From assembly GCA_947443745.1 (NCBI GenBank), contig CANEXL010000008.1, positions 1 through 34,674 of the forward strand: a stretch of DNA of 34,674 bases, read 5' to 3'. Made by a program: the position numbers and the translations under genes. The notes beneath the pieces are model-generated. The model was not told where the DNA came from. It made no database searches and worked only from the letters and a program-made list of their open reading frames with translations. The number at the start of each line of letters is the position of its first letter. The first letter of the stretch is position 1. Positions 21,678 to 29,750 of this stretch are shown here, piece after piece. This DNA is from Microbacteriaceae bacterium. Its GTDB lineage: Bacteria > Actinomycetota > Actinomycetes > Actinomycetales > Microbacteriaceae.

Positions 21678-21699
21678 AAAAAAGTTTAGCCCGGGGCTA
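21678..21699 (-). terminator. Putative intrinsic terminator overlapping the nucleotidyltransferase stop codon
   Basis: On minus strand TAGCC-CCG-GGCTA followed by AACTTTTTT; short (5-bp) stem. Confidence 0.4.
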
Positions 21700-22797
21700 T
21701 TTGTGAGTGCTCATTTTAAAGAAACCTTTCAGCCCCTGTTCATGAAGCTCTTGCCGCGCTCCCCGCAGGTACAGCGATAACGCGCGAGCCCGAAGAGGGA
21801 CAGCATTTCGAGGAACCGCGTCGTGAAGGCCCAATTGCCTCACGATAAGTGGCTGCTGCACGGTGAGCATCAGAAGTCGACTCAGAAAAATGCTCGATGT
21901 GTTCTTGGAAATGTCGAGCAACGTTATTGCCCGAGGGCTGCGCAGCGACGAGAGTGCATCCAGAACCTGCGACGGCACCGCTACGTGATATTTCTCGCGA
22001 AGCACGCGTAATTGACGTGTCACGGGGCGAGCCCAGCCGAGGGAACGAACCTCGCTGACGAAGAGCTCCCAATCGATTGTCGTCTCCGCGATAAGAAGCG
22101 ACGCATCCAGAACCCACCGGATGGGCGAGACCTCATTGCGTGCAGCACCATGCATGAGCGTGTGCAGCATGTGGTCGGTGGGGGAGAGCGTGAATGCCGC
22201 GAAACCAGAGACGGTCACGGCAACTTTGCGCGCGAAGAGCCGGTCTTCGAAACCAGGGTCCAACATCCCCATGTACAGGCCCCACTGCAGGTCGACGGCC
22301 TCCGTGCCGCGTTGCATGTTGATGCCAATTTTGTTATTGAGAAAGATGTCGGGACTCTTGTGGCCATCGGCCCGAAAACCCGCGGCGGCCAGTTTTTTAT
22401 GAACGGATGCTCGATCCTGCTGCCGAACCAAAATGTCCATGTCGTCACAGGGTCGCGTCGGCGGATCGGACCCATAGACCAGGGTTTGCAAGGCTAGGCC
22501 CTTCAAAATGAGGTAGTCCTCAGGTTGCAGAATGGTATTCACCGACGTGAGCGTCGGCATGCCCTGCACATTGAACAGGTACCAATACCGGGTGTAGATG
22601 CCCTTGAGAATGCCGTGATTGCGGGCGGTAATCCCGAGTCGTTCGAGTTTGCGATACAGATAAGGAACCAGTCGCTGGGAGCCACCGTCGATGTCATCCA
22701 TGGGCACAACGCGTTCCCACTCGCGCAGAGCGGCCTCGGTGTCTTCAGGCGCGGCAAGGCAAGCAGCGACGACCAGATCTTCGGGGATAACGCTCAC
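21697..22797 (-). CDS. Nucleotidyltransferase family protein (NTP_transf_5-like)
   Basis: PTRPCDDMDILVRQQDRASVHKKLAAAGF catalytic-region pattern, DLQWGLY and LSPTDHMLHTLMHGA segments characteristic of this family. Confidence 0.8.
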   Translation of the reverse strand: MSVIPEDLVVAACLAAPEDTEAALREWERVVPMDDIDGGSQRLVPYLYRKLERLGITARNHGILKGIYTRYWYLFNVQGMPTLTSVNTILQPEDYLILKGLALQTLVYGSDPPTRPCDDMDILVRQQDRASVHKKLAAAGFRADGHKSPDIFLNNKIGINMQRGTEAVDLQWGLYMGMLDPGFEDRLFARKVAVTVSGFAAFTLSPTDHMLHTLMHGAARNEVSPIRWVLDASLLIAETTIDWELFVSEVRSLGWARPVTRQLRVLREKYHVAVPSQVLDALSSLRSPRAITLLDISKNTSSIFLSRLLMLTVQQPLIVRQLGLHDAVPRNAVPLRARALSLYLRGARQELHEQGLKGFFKMSTHK

Positions 22798-22832
22798 GAC
22801 TCGACGCTCACGACTCGACGCTCACGACTCGA
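22791..22832 (-). repeat. Perfect 14-bp tandem repeat x3 at GT2/nucleotidyltransferase junction (minus-strand unit GTCGAGTCGTGAGC)
   Basis: Copies at + strand 22791-22804, 22805-22818, 22819-22832; each contains GTGA stop/start overlap. Confidence 0.97.
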
Positions 22833-23517
22833 CGCCCCGGCGGTCAGCATTTTCCGGATGCCGGAGGCGAATCAGGTCAAAGAATTTGTCGTAGTTTCCG
22901 GCGCGGCGAGAAACGTTGGCGGCGTGGATGCGACGCCGGGCGAGGAGGTCATCAATGCGGACGATCTTCAATCCTTTGTCGTGGGCGCCGAGATACCAAC
23001 GCGCCCACGAGTGGTTATCGCCGTCCATCGGACCGAACGAAGCGAAGGCCGAGCGCCGCACAATCGTCGCCGAATTGATGGGTGCCGTCAGTGTTGTGCC
23101 GAGATGACTGAAGCGCGCTGTTCCTTCGGCGTATCCGGGGTCAATGAAATTGACGATTGTGCCGTAGGCAAGATCAGCATCAGATTGCAGGAGGGCTCGC
23201 ACGAGAGTGCTCACGGCCGCGGGCTCGAGCAGGTCATCGTCGTCGAGAAAATAGAGAATTTCTCCGGTCGTCGCAGCCAACCCGGCAGTTCTGGCAACCC
23301 CAATGCCCGGGCGGTCTGCAATCGTGTGCGGTATGGCGTTCTCCACCAAGTACTCCAGCGTTCCATCCGTGGAATGACCGTAGGCAACAAGAAAATCAAT
23401 ATTTTCATAATCTTGAGCACGCACACTGGCAATCGCTTGGATCAAAAACTCTCGCCGCTCCTGGGTCGGGATGACGACGCTCACGTGAGGCAGGGTGTTG
23501 GCTATGGAGGAACTCAT
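22822..23517 (-). CDS. Glycosyltransferase family 2
   Basis: PHVSVVIPTQERREFLIQAIASVRAQDYENIDFLVAYGHSTDGTLEYL...ILYFLDDDDLLEP; ATGA overlap with upstream GT4. Confidence 0.9.
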   Translation of the reverse strand: MSSSIANTLPHVSVVIPTQERREFLIQAIASVRAQDYENIDFLVAYGHSTDGTLEYLVENAIPHTIADRPGIGVARTAGLAATTGEILYFLDDDDLLEPAAVSTLVRALLQSDADLAYGTIVNFIDPGYAEGTARFSHLGTTLTAPINSATIVRRSAFASFGPMDGDNHSWARWYLGAHDKGLKIVRIDDLLARRRIHAANVSRRAGNYDKFFDLIRLRHPENADRRGVES

Positions 23518-24632
23518 GGTGTGGTGATCCCCTCGTACAGGGCGAGGTAGCTCGCCACACAGGCGTCAAGAGAAAAGGTTTCAACGGCATCGCGGCGGGC
23601 CTGGGCGCCAAATGTCGTGGCTGCCGCAGGATCTGTCGCCATGAAATACAGCGTCGCCGAGAGGTCAAAGATATCTCCCGGCCGAAACAACATGCCGTTT
23701 TCTCGATGGTGAACAACTTCGGGAAGTCCGCCGGAGCGAGAAGCCACGACAGCCCTGCCCGCCATCAGCGCTTCGGCAGCCACGAGCCCGAAGGGCTCCT
23801 GCCAGATGGACGGCACCACGACGAAATGAGAGTTTTTCAGATGGTCGGCGATGTTCGCTCGGGATGTCCAGCCGAGAAGTTCGACGCTTTCCTCAAGCCC
23901 GAGATGGCGAATGTAGCGCTCGAGAGCTACTCGCTCAGGGCCTTCGCCGGCAATCTTGAGCCGAGCAGGGCCGATGCGAGGAAGCAGTGTGGACCATGCC
24001 GAAAGAAGGACTGGGAACCCTTTTTCGGGGGAGAGACGCCCCGATGCAAAGACCTGCAGATCAGTGGTCGGTGGTGGTTGGGGAACGGGGCGTTGGGCGA
24101 CGCCATTCAGGATGAGGTGCGTGCGGTGCCCAAGTGCCGGGAAATGGCGCAAAAAATCATCGAAGACGAATCGTGAAACGGCCACCACCGCATCACTGAT
24201 GTCGTTGGGTAAAGCGAGGAGCGCGAGATATGTAGGCGTGGGATTGTCGACGATGTTGTGCAGAGTGTGCACCACCTTTGCCCCCGTGGCAACTTTGATG
24301 GCCTTGAGGAGAAGGGTGTCTTGTCCGCCAGCATTGTGAAAATGAATCACGTCGGGCGCAAATTCCGTCGCAATTCGATTCATCTGCGACGAAACGACAT
24401 GAAGCCCGTGCGCCCCGAGGGGCCCTTTCATCGCCGCAAAGTTAAAGCGGTGGATGGGTGGGCCGTCGGAGGCGTCATCCAGAACGTAGGGCGGGTCATC
24501 CGGGGAGGACGTTTGGGCAAAAATGAGAACGTCGTTTCCCCCGCGACTCATCGCCGACGAAATATCGTGAACGAAGTTCTCGCGCCCTCCTTGGACGGGG
24601 AGGTAGGGGAACGCCCACTGCAAAATCTTCAT
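23514..24632 (-). CDS. Glycosyltransferase family 4 (GT-B)
   Basis: MKILQWAFPYLPVQGGRENFVHDISSAMSRGG, LSPEKGFPVLLSAW, VVPSIWQEPFGLVAAEALMAGRAVVASRSGGLPEVV. Confidence 0.93.
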   Translation of the reverse strand: MKILQWAFPYLPVQGGRENFVHDISSAMSRGGNDVLIFAQTSSPDDPPYVLDDASDGPPIHRFNFAAMKGPLGAHGLHVVSSQMNRIATEFAPDVIHFHNAGGQDTLLLKAIKVATGAKVVHTLHNIVDNPTPTYLALLALPNDISDAVVAVSRFVFDDFLRHFPALGHRTHLILNGVAQRPVPQPPPTTDLQVFASGRLSPEKGFPVLLSAWSTLLPRIGPARLKIAGEGPERVALERYIRHLGLEESVELLGWTSRANIADHLKNSHFVVVPSIWQEPFGLVAAEALMAGRAVVASRSGGLPEVVHHRENGMLFRPGDIFDLSATLYFMATDPAAATTFGAQARRDAVETFSLDACVASYLALYEGITTP

Positions 24633-25624
24633 GAGTCCACCAGGTTCGCTACTTTGTTGAGGGCCGGTCGCAGGTCGGGGGTCACGACCATGGAATAGAG
24701 CGGGATCTCGCGGGTGAGATTCTTGAGCGCCTGCAGGGTTCGCGCGGGGTGCATGCCCATGCCCAGTGAATTGGGAGCGAGCGCGGCGATGACAGCGTCA
24801 ACGCCCACGGCCGAAAAAGAAAATTTGGCACCCACGGTGGGAACCACAATCGCGGTGATTTTTTGGCGTGGTGTCATGGCATCCGGTGCAACGCTGTCAA
24901 GAAAAAAGAGATCCTTGTCCTCGCCCTCTTCGAGCACGTGAGGGGCGTAAGAAGACCACGCCGGGCTCGACTTCGCCAACTTGAGGGTCTTGAAAATTGA
25001 GAACAGTTCGTGATTTTGGCGAGCCCGAACGTTGGAATCAATCAGGAGAAAGTCGTCGCCGAGCGACGTGAATCCTTCAAGAACTCCGGCCGCAACGAGC
25101 GAGGACTTACCAGATCCGCCACGATTCGTGATGAGAATGCCGTTTTGATTGTTTCCGAGTGTCCCGCCGTGCACGGAGTCCAAGGACAGCTCAGCCAGAA
25201 ATCCCTGCAGGACGACACGCATATATTCGGGACGTGTGAGCAGTTGCTCCGTCACTGCCGCAATCACCAAAACGAAGATCTTCGTGTCTTCATTCCAGAA
25301 AAGAAGAGAGTGAGAACTTCCAAAGTACTGGCAGGTCACAGCACCGTCGCTCAGCCTCGGGGAGTGCCAGCGCCAGGGGATGCGCTCAACGGGAATGTCC
25401 GTATCTTCGCGAAAAACCACTAGAAGTCGCGTCTCTGGCGTTGCGTCGTCCGTGGTGATGAGGTGACTCATTGTCTGGAGGAACGAATTCAATCGCTGAC
25501 GTTGTGACGTTTCAACCGAGACGACGTGATGACCGAACTGGGCAGAAGCTTTCACGGTTGACGCGCCATCAAAGCTGTCGACGAGTTGTTGGTAATAGGG
25601 AGCAACCCCCGGTGTTGTCATCAC
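24629..25624 (-). CDS. HprK-like (HPr kinase/phosphorylase-related) P-loop protein
   Basis: LDSVHGGTLGNNQNGILITNRGGSGKSSLVAAGVLEGFTSLGDDFLLID: H-x-G, P-loop and GDD pattern as in HprK-related kinases; GTG start overlaps PqqD-like stop. Confidence 0.75.
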   Translation of the reverse strand: MMTTPGVAPYYQQLVDSFDGASTVKASAQFGHHVVSVETSQRQRLNSFLQTMSHLITTDDATPETRLLVVFREDTDIPVERIPWRWHSPRLSDGAVTCQYFGSSHSLLFWNEDTKIFVLVIAAVTEQLLTRPEYMRVVLQGFLAELSLDSVHGGTLGNNQNGILITNRGGSGKSSLVAAGVLEGFTSLGDDFLLIDSNVRARQNHELFSIFKTLKLAKSSPAWSSYAPHVLEEGEDKDLFFLDSVAPDAMTPRQKITAIVVPTVGAKFSFSAVGVDAVIAALAPNSLGMGMHPARTLQALKNLTREIPLYSMVVTPDLRPALNKVANLVDS

Positions 25625-25962
25625 CGGAGCTTGGGCCAGCCGTCTTCGTCGACTTCGTGGATGGGATCGGCGAGGAGCAACTCGCTCATCTCCGTGTATT
25701 TGAGAAAGGCGATGCTGGCATCGACGGCGGTATCCGGGAGAGGCACGGCGTCACCTTCGAATACTCCCTCGGTCGTCATCAGAGAAAGAACAGAAACCTC
25801 CTCTGGCGAGAACGTGTTTTCTCCCGCCAGAACTTTGGCCCAGACCGCTCCGCCCAGCGGCGTCAGGGAGTAGTAGGCGCCCGTCCTCAGATTGATGAGG
25901 ATGGTGTCCTCACCAATGGTGTCCCCGATGAAGTCCCGAGATTGGGTCATTCTAAAAGCCAT
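25621..25962 (-). CDS. PqqD-like protein (candidate RiPP recognition element/peptide chaperone fold)
   Basis: TILINLRTGAYYSLTPLGGAVWAKVLAGENTFSPEEVSVLSLMTTEGV...: PqqD-type pattern (hydrophobic beta hairpin, YYsLn-g-a-iW). Start 25962 or 25950. Confidence 0.75.
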   Translation of the reverse strand: MAFRMTQSRDFIGDTIGEDTILINLRTGAYYSLTPLGGAVWAKVLAGENTFSPEEVSVLSLMTTEGVFEGDAVPLPDTAVDASIAFLKYTEMSELLLADPIHEVDEDGWPKLR

Positions 25963-25973
25963 TTACCGAGCAT
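25947..25973 (-). other. Possible leader micro-ORF (MLGKWLLE*) coupled to the PqqD-like gene
   Basis: Minus strand GAGGA-AGAT-ATG CTC GGT AAA TGG CTT TTA GAA TGA; TGA overlaps in-frame ATG (25950) of PqqD-like ORF. Confidence 0.3.
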
Positions 25974-26050
25974 ATCTTCCTCAGAGAAACAACAGCAGTT
26001 GCGTTGGGCGTTTTCTTTGCGAGATTTCCATCAGATAGATGGATCGCCCT

Positions 26051-26911
26051 CTAGGACGGAAGGGTAAGCGTTCCGACATTCGTCAGTTCGACGAGGCCAT
26101 CCTTCAGAAGTCCGGCGAGTGCTCTTCCGCGTCCCGCGGCATCCGGCCAGGCGTCATCAAGATCGGACTGAGCAACGGCAACCGACGAAGCCCGCAGCAC
26201 GGCGAGAATTGCTCCTCGAGCCTGACGATCACTACCCTCATACTTCTTTTGCCGCGCCTTCGTTGGCCCGTCATGGGCCGGATACCCGGCGGCTCGCCAG
26301 GCGCAGGTGTCCCGAATCGGACATTCCTCACACCGAGGATTGCGCGCGGTGCAGACGAGCGCGCCAAGTTCCATGACGCCGATGTTGAAGGTGGGGGAGC
26401 GCTCGGGCCCGGGGAGCAGTGCCCGCATGGCCTCCATGTCACTCTTTTCCCGCGGGGGACCAGGCTCGGCCTGCCCCAGAGTGTGACGGGCAATAACCCG
26501 CCGGATGTTCGTATCAACCACCGGTTCGTGAGCGCCGAACATGAAGACGGCGACAGCGCGCGCGGTGTAGGAACCCACACCCGGAAGGGAGAGGAGAGAG
26601 TCCACATCGGAGGGAACCACCCCGCCAAAATCGCGCGTGATGGTCACGGCGCACGCGTGTAGCCACAGCGCTCGCCGGGGATACCCGAGGTTTGCCCACG
26701 CCCGCACGGCGTCTCCCGCTGGAGCGGCCGCGAGATCGGCCGGCGTTGGCCACCGCTGGAGCCATTCGTTAAGACGGGGGATGACTCGAGCCACCGGGGT
26801 CTGCTGCAACATGAACTCGCTGACGAGGGCACCCCACGGGGTGAAATCGGGCTGGCGCCACGGCAGATCGCGACCGTTGGCCTCATACCAATCGATGATG
26901 TTCTGTTGCAC
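26051..26911 (-). CDS. mutY: A/G-specific adenine glycosylase
   Basis: YEANGRDLPWRQPDFTPWGALVSEFMLQQTPVARVIPRLNEWL, LPGVGSYTARAVAVF, C-x6-C-x2-C-x5-C cluster (CTARNPRCEECPIRDTC); probable GTG start 26911. Confidence 0.92.
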   Translation of the reverse strand: MQQNIIDWYEANGRDLPWRQPDFTPWGALVSEFMLQQTPVARVIPRLNEWLQRWPTPADLAAAPAGDAVRAWANLGYPRRALWLHACAVTITRDFGGVVPSDVDSLLSLPGVGSYTARAVAVFMFGAHEPVVDTNIRRVIARHTLGQAEPGPPREKSDMEAMRALLPGPERSPTFNIGVMELGALVCTARNPRCEECPIRDTCAWRAAGYPAHDGPTKARQKKYEGSDRQARGAILAVLRASSVAVAQSDLDDAWPDAAGRGRALAGLLKDGLVELTNVGTLTLPS

Positions 26912-26980
26912 ACGGAAAAGTCTAGGTCGGCGCCGAACAGGTTTTTGGACACACGGGCGACCAGTTGCGCAAATGACGGC

Positions 26981-26986
26981 GATAAT
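26981..26986 (+). promoter_or_regulatory. Putative -10 element GATAAT just upstream of truB
   Basis: GATAAT ends 6 nt before GTG 26993; suggests leaderless mRNA; -35 not convincing. Confidence 0.35.
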
Positions 26987-26992
26987 TGAGGA

Positions 26993-27967
26993 GTGCCACA
27001 CTCTTCCGCCGATGCGCCCAACGGCATTTTGCTCGTTGACAAGCCTCAGGGGCTGACCAGTCACGACGTTGTCGCGCGCACCCGCAAGAAGGCAGACACG
27101 CGTCGGGTGGGCCACGCCGGCACCCTTGACCCGATGGCGACGGGATTGCTCATCTTGGGGCTCGGTTCCTCGACACGCCTTCTCACCTACATCGTGGGCC
27201 TGGATAAGGAATATGTCGCGACCATCCGGCTCGGTACCTCCACGACGACCGATGATGCCGAGGGCGAGAGCTTGGGCACTGCCCCGGCGGCCCAGGTTCA
27301 GCGTGTCACCGCAAGCGCCATCTCCGAGGGCGTCGCTACGTTGACCGGGGAGATCGAACAGGTTCCCAGCTCAGTGAGCGCCATCAAGGTGGATGGCCAC
27401 CGCGCTTACGCGCTCGTTCGCGCCGGTCACGACGTTCAGCTGAAGGCGCGGGCCGTCACCGTCTCGGAGTTTGACATCCTGAGCGTCATTCCGACAACGG
27501 ATGCCGAGGGTAACGCCGTCATCGACGTTGAGGTGCGCGTCGTTTGTTCCTCCGGCACCTATATTCGCGCCCTGGCTCGGGATCTCGGTTTCAAACTTGG
27601 CGTGGGTGGACACCTCACGGCCTTGCGCCGCACGCGGATTGGTGGCTTCCACGTGACGGATGCGCTCGATATTTATGACGTGGCCGAACCGCCGGTCTTG
27701 ATTGGCCCAGCAGACGTCGCACGTCGAGTCTTTGCTTCGATTGACCTCTCACTGGAGCAAGCCGTTGATTTGAGCCACGGCAAAAAGATTGAACTTGAGG
27801 GACAGCCTGAGTCCAAGGAGCCTGTGGCCGCCATTGGCCCGGAGGATAGGCTGGTAGGGCTGATTGCAGTGAAGGCGGGGTTCTCCCGCGTCCTCCTCAA
27901 CTTTCCCCCCTACGACCCAATTGCCGCCGGCGATGAAGTCGATCTAACGGAGACAACCACCTCATGA
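26993..27967 (+). CDS. truB: tRNA pseudouridine(55) synthase
   Basis: GILLVDKPQGLTSHDVVARTRKKADTRRVGHAGTLDPMATGLLILGLG; canonical TruB motifs. Confidence 0.95.
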   Translation: MPHSSADAPNGILLVDKPQGLTSHDVVARTRKKADTRRVGHAGTLDPMATGLLILGLGSSTRLLTYIVGLDKEYVATIRLGTSTTTDDAEGESLGTAPAAQVQRVTASAISEGVATLTGEIEQVPSSVSAIKVDGHRAYALVRAGHDVQLKARAVTVSEFDILSVIPTTDAEGNAVIDVEVRVVCSSGTYIRALARDLGFKLGVGGHLTALRRTRIGGFHVTDALDIYDVAEPPVLIGPADVARRVFASIDLSLEQAVDLSHGKKIELEGQPESKEPVAAIGPEDRLVGLIAVKAGFSRVLLNFPPYDPIAAGDEVDLTETTTS

Positions 27968-28332
27968 TCGAATGGCTGACACTCCTTCAAATCTTGGTCG
28001 CCGTCATAGGCGGTGCCATTGCCGTCCTCTTGGGACTCATCGGCCGCCGCCCCAATGACCTCACGATGGCCTTTACCGGTGTCGTGGCGTTGCTGCTCAT
28101 CGTGCAACTCGGTGTGGCCATTGCCTCGCCCCTGATGGGCAATGAACCATCCGGATCTCTGCTCGAGTTCTATATCTACCTCATCAGTGCGATCATTGTG
28201 CCCTTCGCCGCTGGGTTCTGGGCCCTGGTGGATCGCAGCCGGTGGAGCACCGTCATCTTGGGTGTGGCGTGTTTAGCAGTGGCGGTCATGCTGTACCGCA
28301 TGAGTCAGATCTGGTTCATCCAGAGCGTTTAG
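27964..28332 (+). CDS. Small membrane protein of unknown function
   Basis: 122 aa, four hydrophobic segments; ATGA overlap with truB stop. Confidence 0.75.
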   Translation: MIEWLTLLQILVAVIGGAIAVLLGLIGRRPNDLTMAFTGVVALLLIVQLGVAIASPLMGNEPSGSLLEFYIYLISAIIVPFAAGFWALVDRSRWSTVILGVACLAVAVMLYRMSQIWFIQSV

Positions 28333-28359
28333 CAACAGCGAACTAGAATTAGGCACGAT

Positions 28360-28809
28360 ATGACTGCAACAACACCTCCTCGCATCGCCCCCGTGCGCGC
28401 CCGTCGGTCGGGAGTCGGTCGAGTCTTGATTGCCGTCTACGCCGTCTTGGCGCTCGCTGCTCTGGGCCGCTCCGGGTTTCAGCTGGCAACGAAATTCAAC
28501 GAGGCTCCCTTCGCCTACGTGCTGTCCGCTGTCGCTGCCGTGGTCTACGTTGTGGCGACGATTTCGCTCATCGCACCGGGACGAGCCTGGGCCCGCGTCG
28601 CCTGGGTGACCATCAGCTTTGAACTTGCGGGAGTGCTCATTGTCGGCTTCCTGAGCGTCTTTGTGCCATCGCTGTTTCAACACCACACGGTCTGGTCCAT
28701 CTATGGCATCGACTACGTTTTCTTGCCGTTGGTCATGCCCATCTTGGGGCTGTTGTGGTTGCGCCGCACCCGAGCAGAACGCATCACGGCTTCGGAGAAT
28801 GCCCAATGA
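28360..28809 (+). CDS. Small membrane protein of unknown function
   Basis: 149 aa, about four TM segments; stop overlaps ribF start (ATGA). Confidence 0.75.
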   Translation: MTATTPPRIAPVRARRSGVGRVLIAVYAVLALAALGRSGFQLATKFNEAPFAYVLSAVAAVVYVVATISLIAPGRAWARVAWVTISFELAGVLIVGFLSVFVPSLFQHHTVWSIYGIDYVFLPLVMPILGLLWLRRTRAERITASENAQ

Positions 28810-29738
28810 CAACATATTGGTCGCTCGGTGAGATTCCTGAGGATTTTGGCCCCAGCGCCATTACGATTGGCAAATTTGATGGCGTTCACATTGGCCACGT
28901 TGAAATCATCCGTCAGCTGGATGACATTTCTCAAACGCGTGGACTGACCGCAACCGTCGTTACCTTTGACAAGCACCCGGCAGCACTGTTTCGGCCAGAG
29001 GCGAAGCCTGTCGAAATAACCGGCATGGCTCGTCGCATTGAACTCATTGAGCACGCCGGGGTTCAGACCAACCTCGTACTGCCCTTTACCCACGAGCTAG
29101 CCGCGCTCAGCCCCCGTGATTTTGTCACGACGGTGCTCATCACGGCGCTGCACGCGCAGGTTGTTCTGGTCGGGCACGACTTCAGGTTTGGCGCTCACGC
29201 CGAGGGTGATGTGCAGATGCTGCGCGCCCTTGGGGTGGAGCTCGGCTTTGATGTCATCCTCATCGACGATGTCTCTACCGTTAACGGTCAGCGCGTGTCT
29301 TCGTCGCAGATCCGCGTGCTGATGGGCGAGGGCGACGTTGAGGCTGCTGGTGCCTTGCTGGGCCGTATGCCAGCCGTGCGTGGGGCCGTCGTGCATGGCG
29401 CAAAGCGCGGGCGCGAGTTGGGGTATCCCACCGCAAATCTTTCCCAAGAATCAACGGGGCTTATTCCCGCCGACGGAGTCTATGCCGGTTGGTTCACCGA
29501 CGACGGTGTGCGGTATCCCGCTGCAATCTCCGTGGGCTCGAATCCAACATTCGAGGGAGTCCACCTTCGAACGGTCGAGGCGTTCCTGCTGGATGCCTCC
29601 CTAGATCTCTATGGCCATGTCGTGATTGTCGAATTTGCTGCACGACTGCGCGGCATGGTGGCCTTTGACGGTATCGAGGCACTTATTCATCAGATGGACA
29701 CCGATGTCCTGGATGTGCGCAAAGTCTTGTCCCTCTAG
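28806..29738 (+). CDS. ribF: Bifunctional riboflavin kinase/FAD synthetase
   Basis: AITIGKFDGVHIGHVEII, VVTFDKHPAALFRPE, GHDFRFGAHAEGD, C-terminal GRELGYPTANLSQE; start at MTTYWS 28806. Confidence 0.94.
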   Translation: MTTYWSLGEIPEDFGPSAITIGKFDGVHIGHVEIIRQLDDISQTRGLTATVVTFDKHPAALFRPEAKPVEITGMARRIELIEHAGVQTNLVLPFTHELAALSPRDFVTTVLITALHAQVVLVGHDFRFGAHAEGDVQMLRALGVELGFDVILIDDVSTVNGQRVSSSQIRVLMGEGDVEAAGALLGRMPAVRGAVVHGAKRGRELGYPTANLSQESTGLIPADGVYAGWFTDDGVRYPAAISVGSNPTFEGVHLRTVEAFLLDASLDLYGHVVIVEFAARLRGMVAFDGIEALIHQMDTDVLDVRKVLSL

Positions 29739-29750
29739 AGGGCGGTAAAC

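Noticed and set aside
22012-23550. Plus-strand ORFs (161 and 341 aa) inside the minus-strand operon
   Set aside because: Overlap well-supported GT2 and nucleotidyltransferase genes antisense; no family pattern.
26027-26043. TCCATC-AGATA-GATGGA hairpin between mutY and the PqqD-like operon
   Set aside because: 6-bp stem without T-tract; cannot tell whether it terminates mutY mRNA or is chance.
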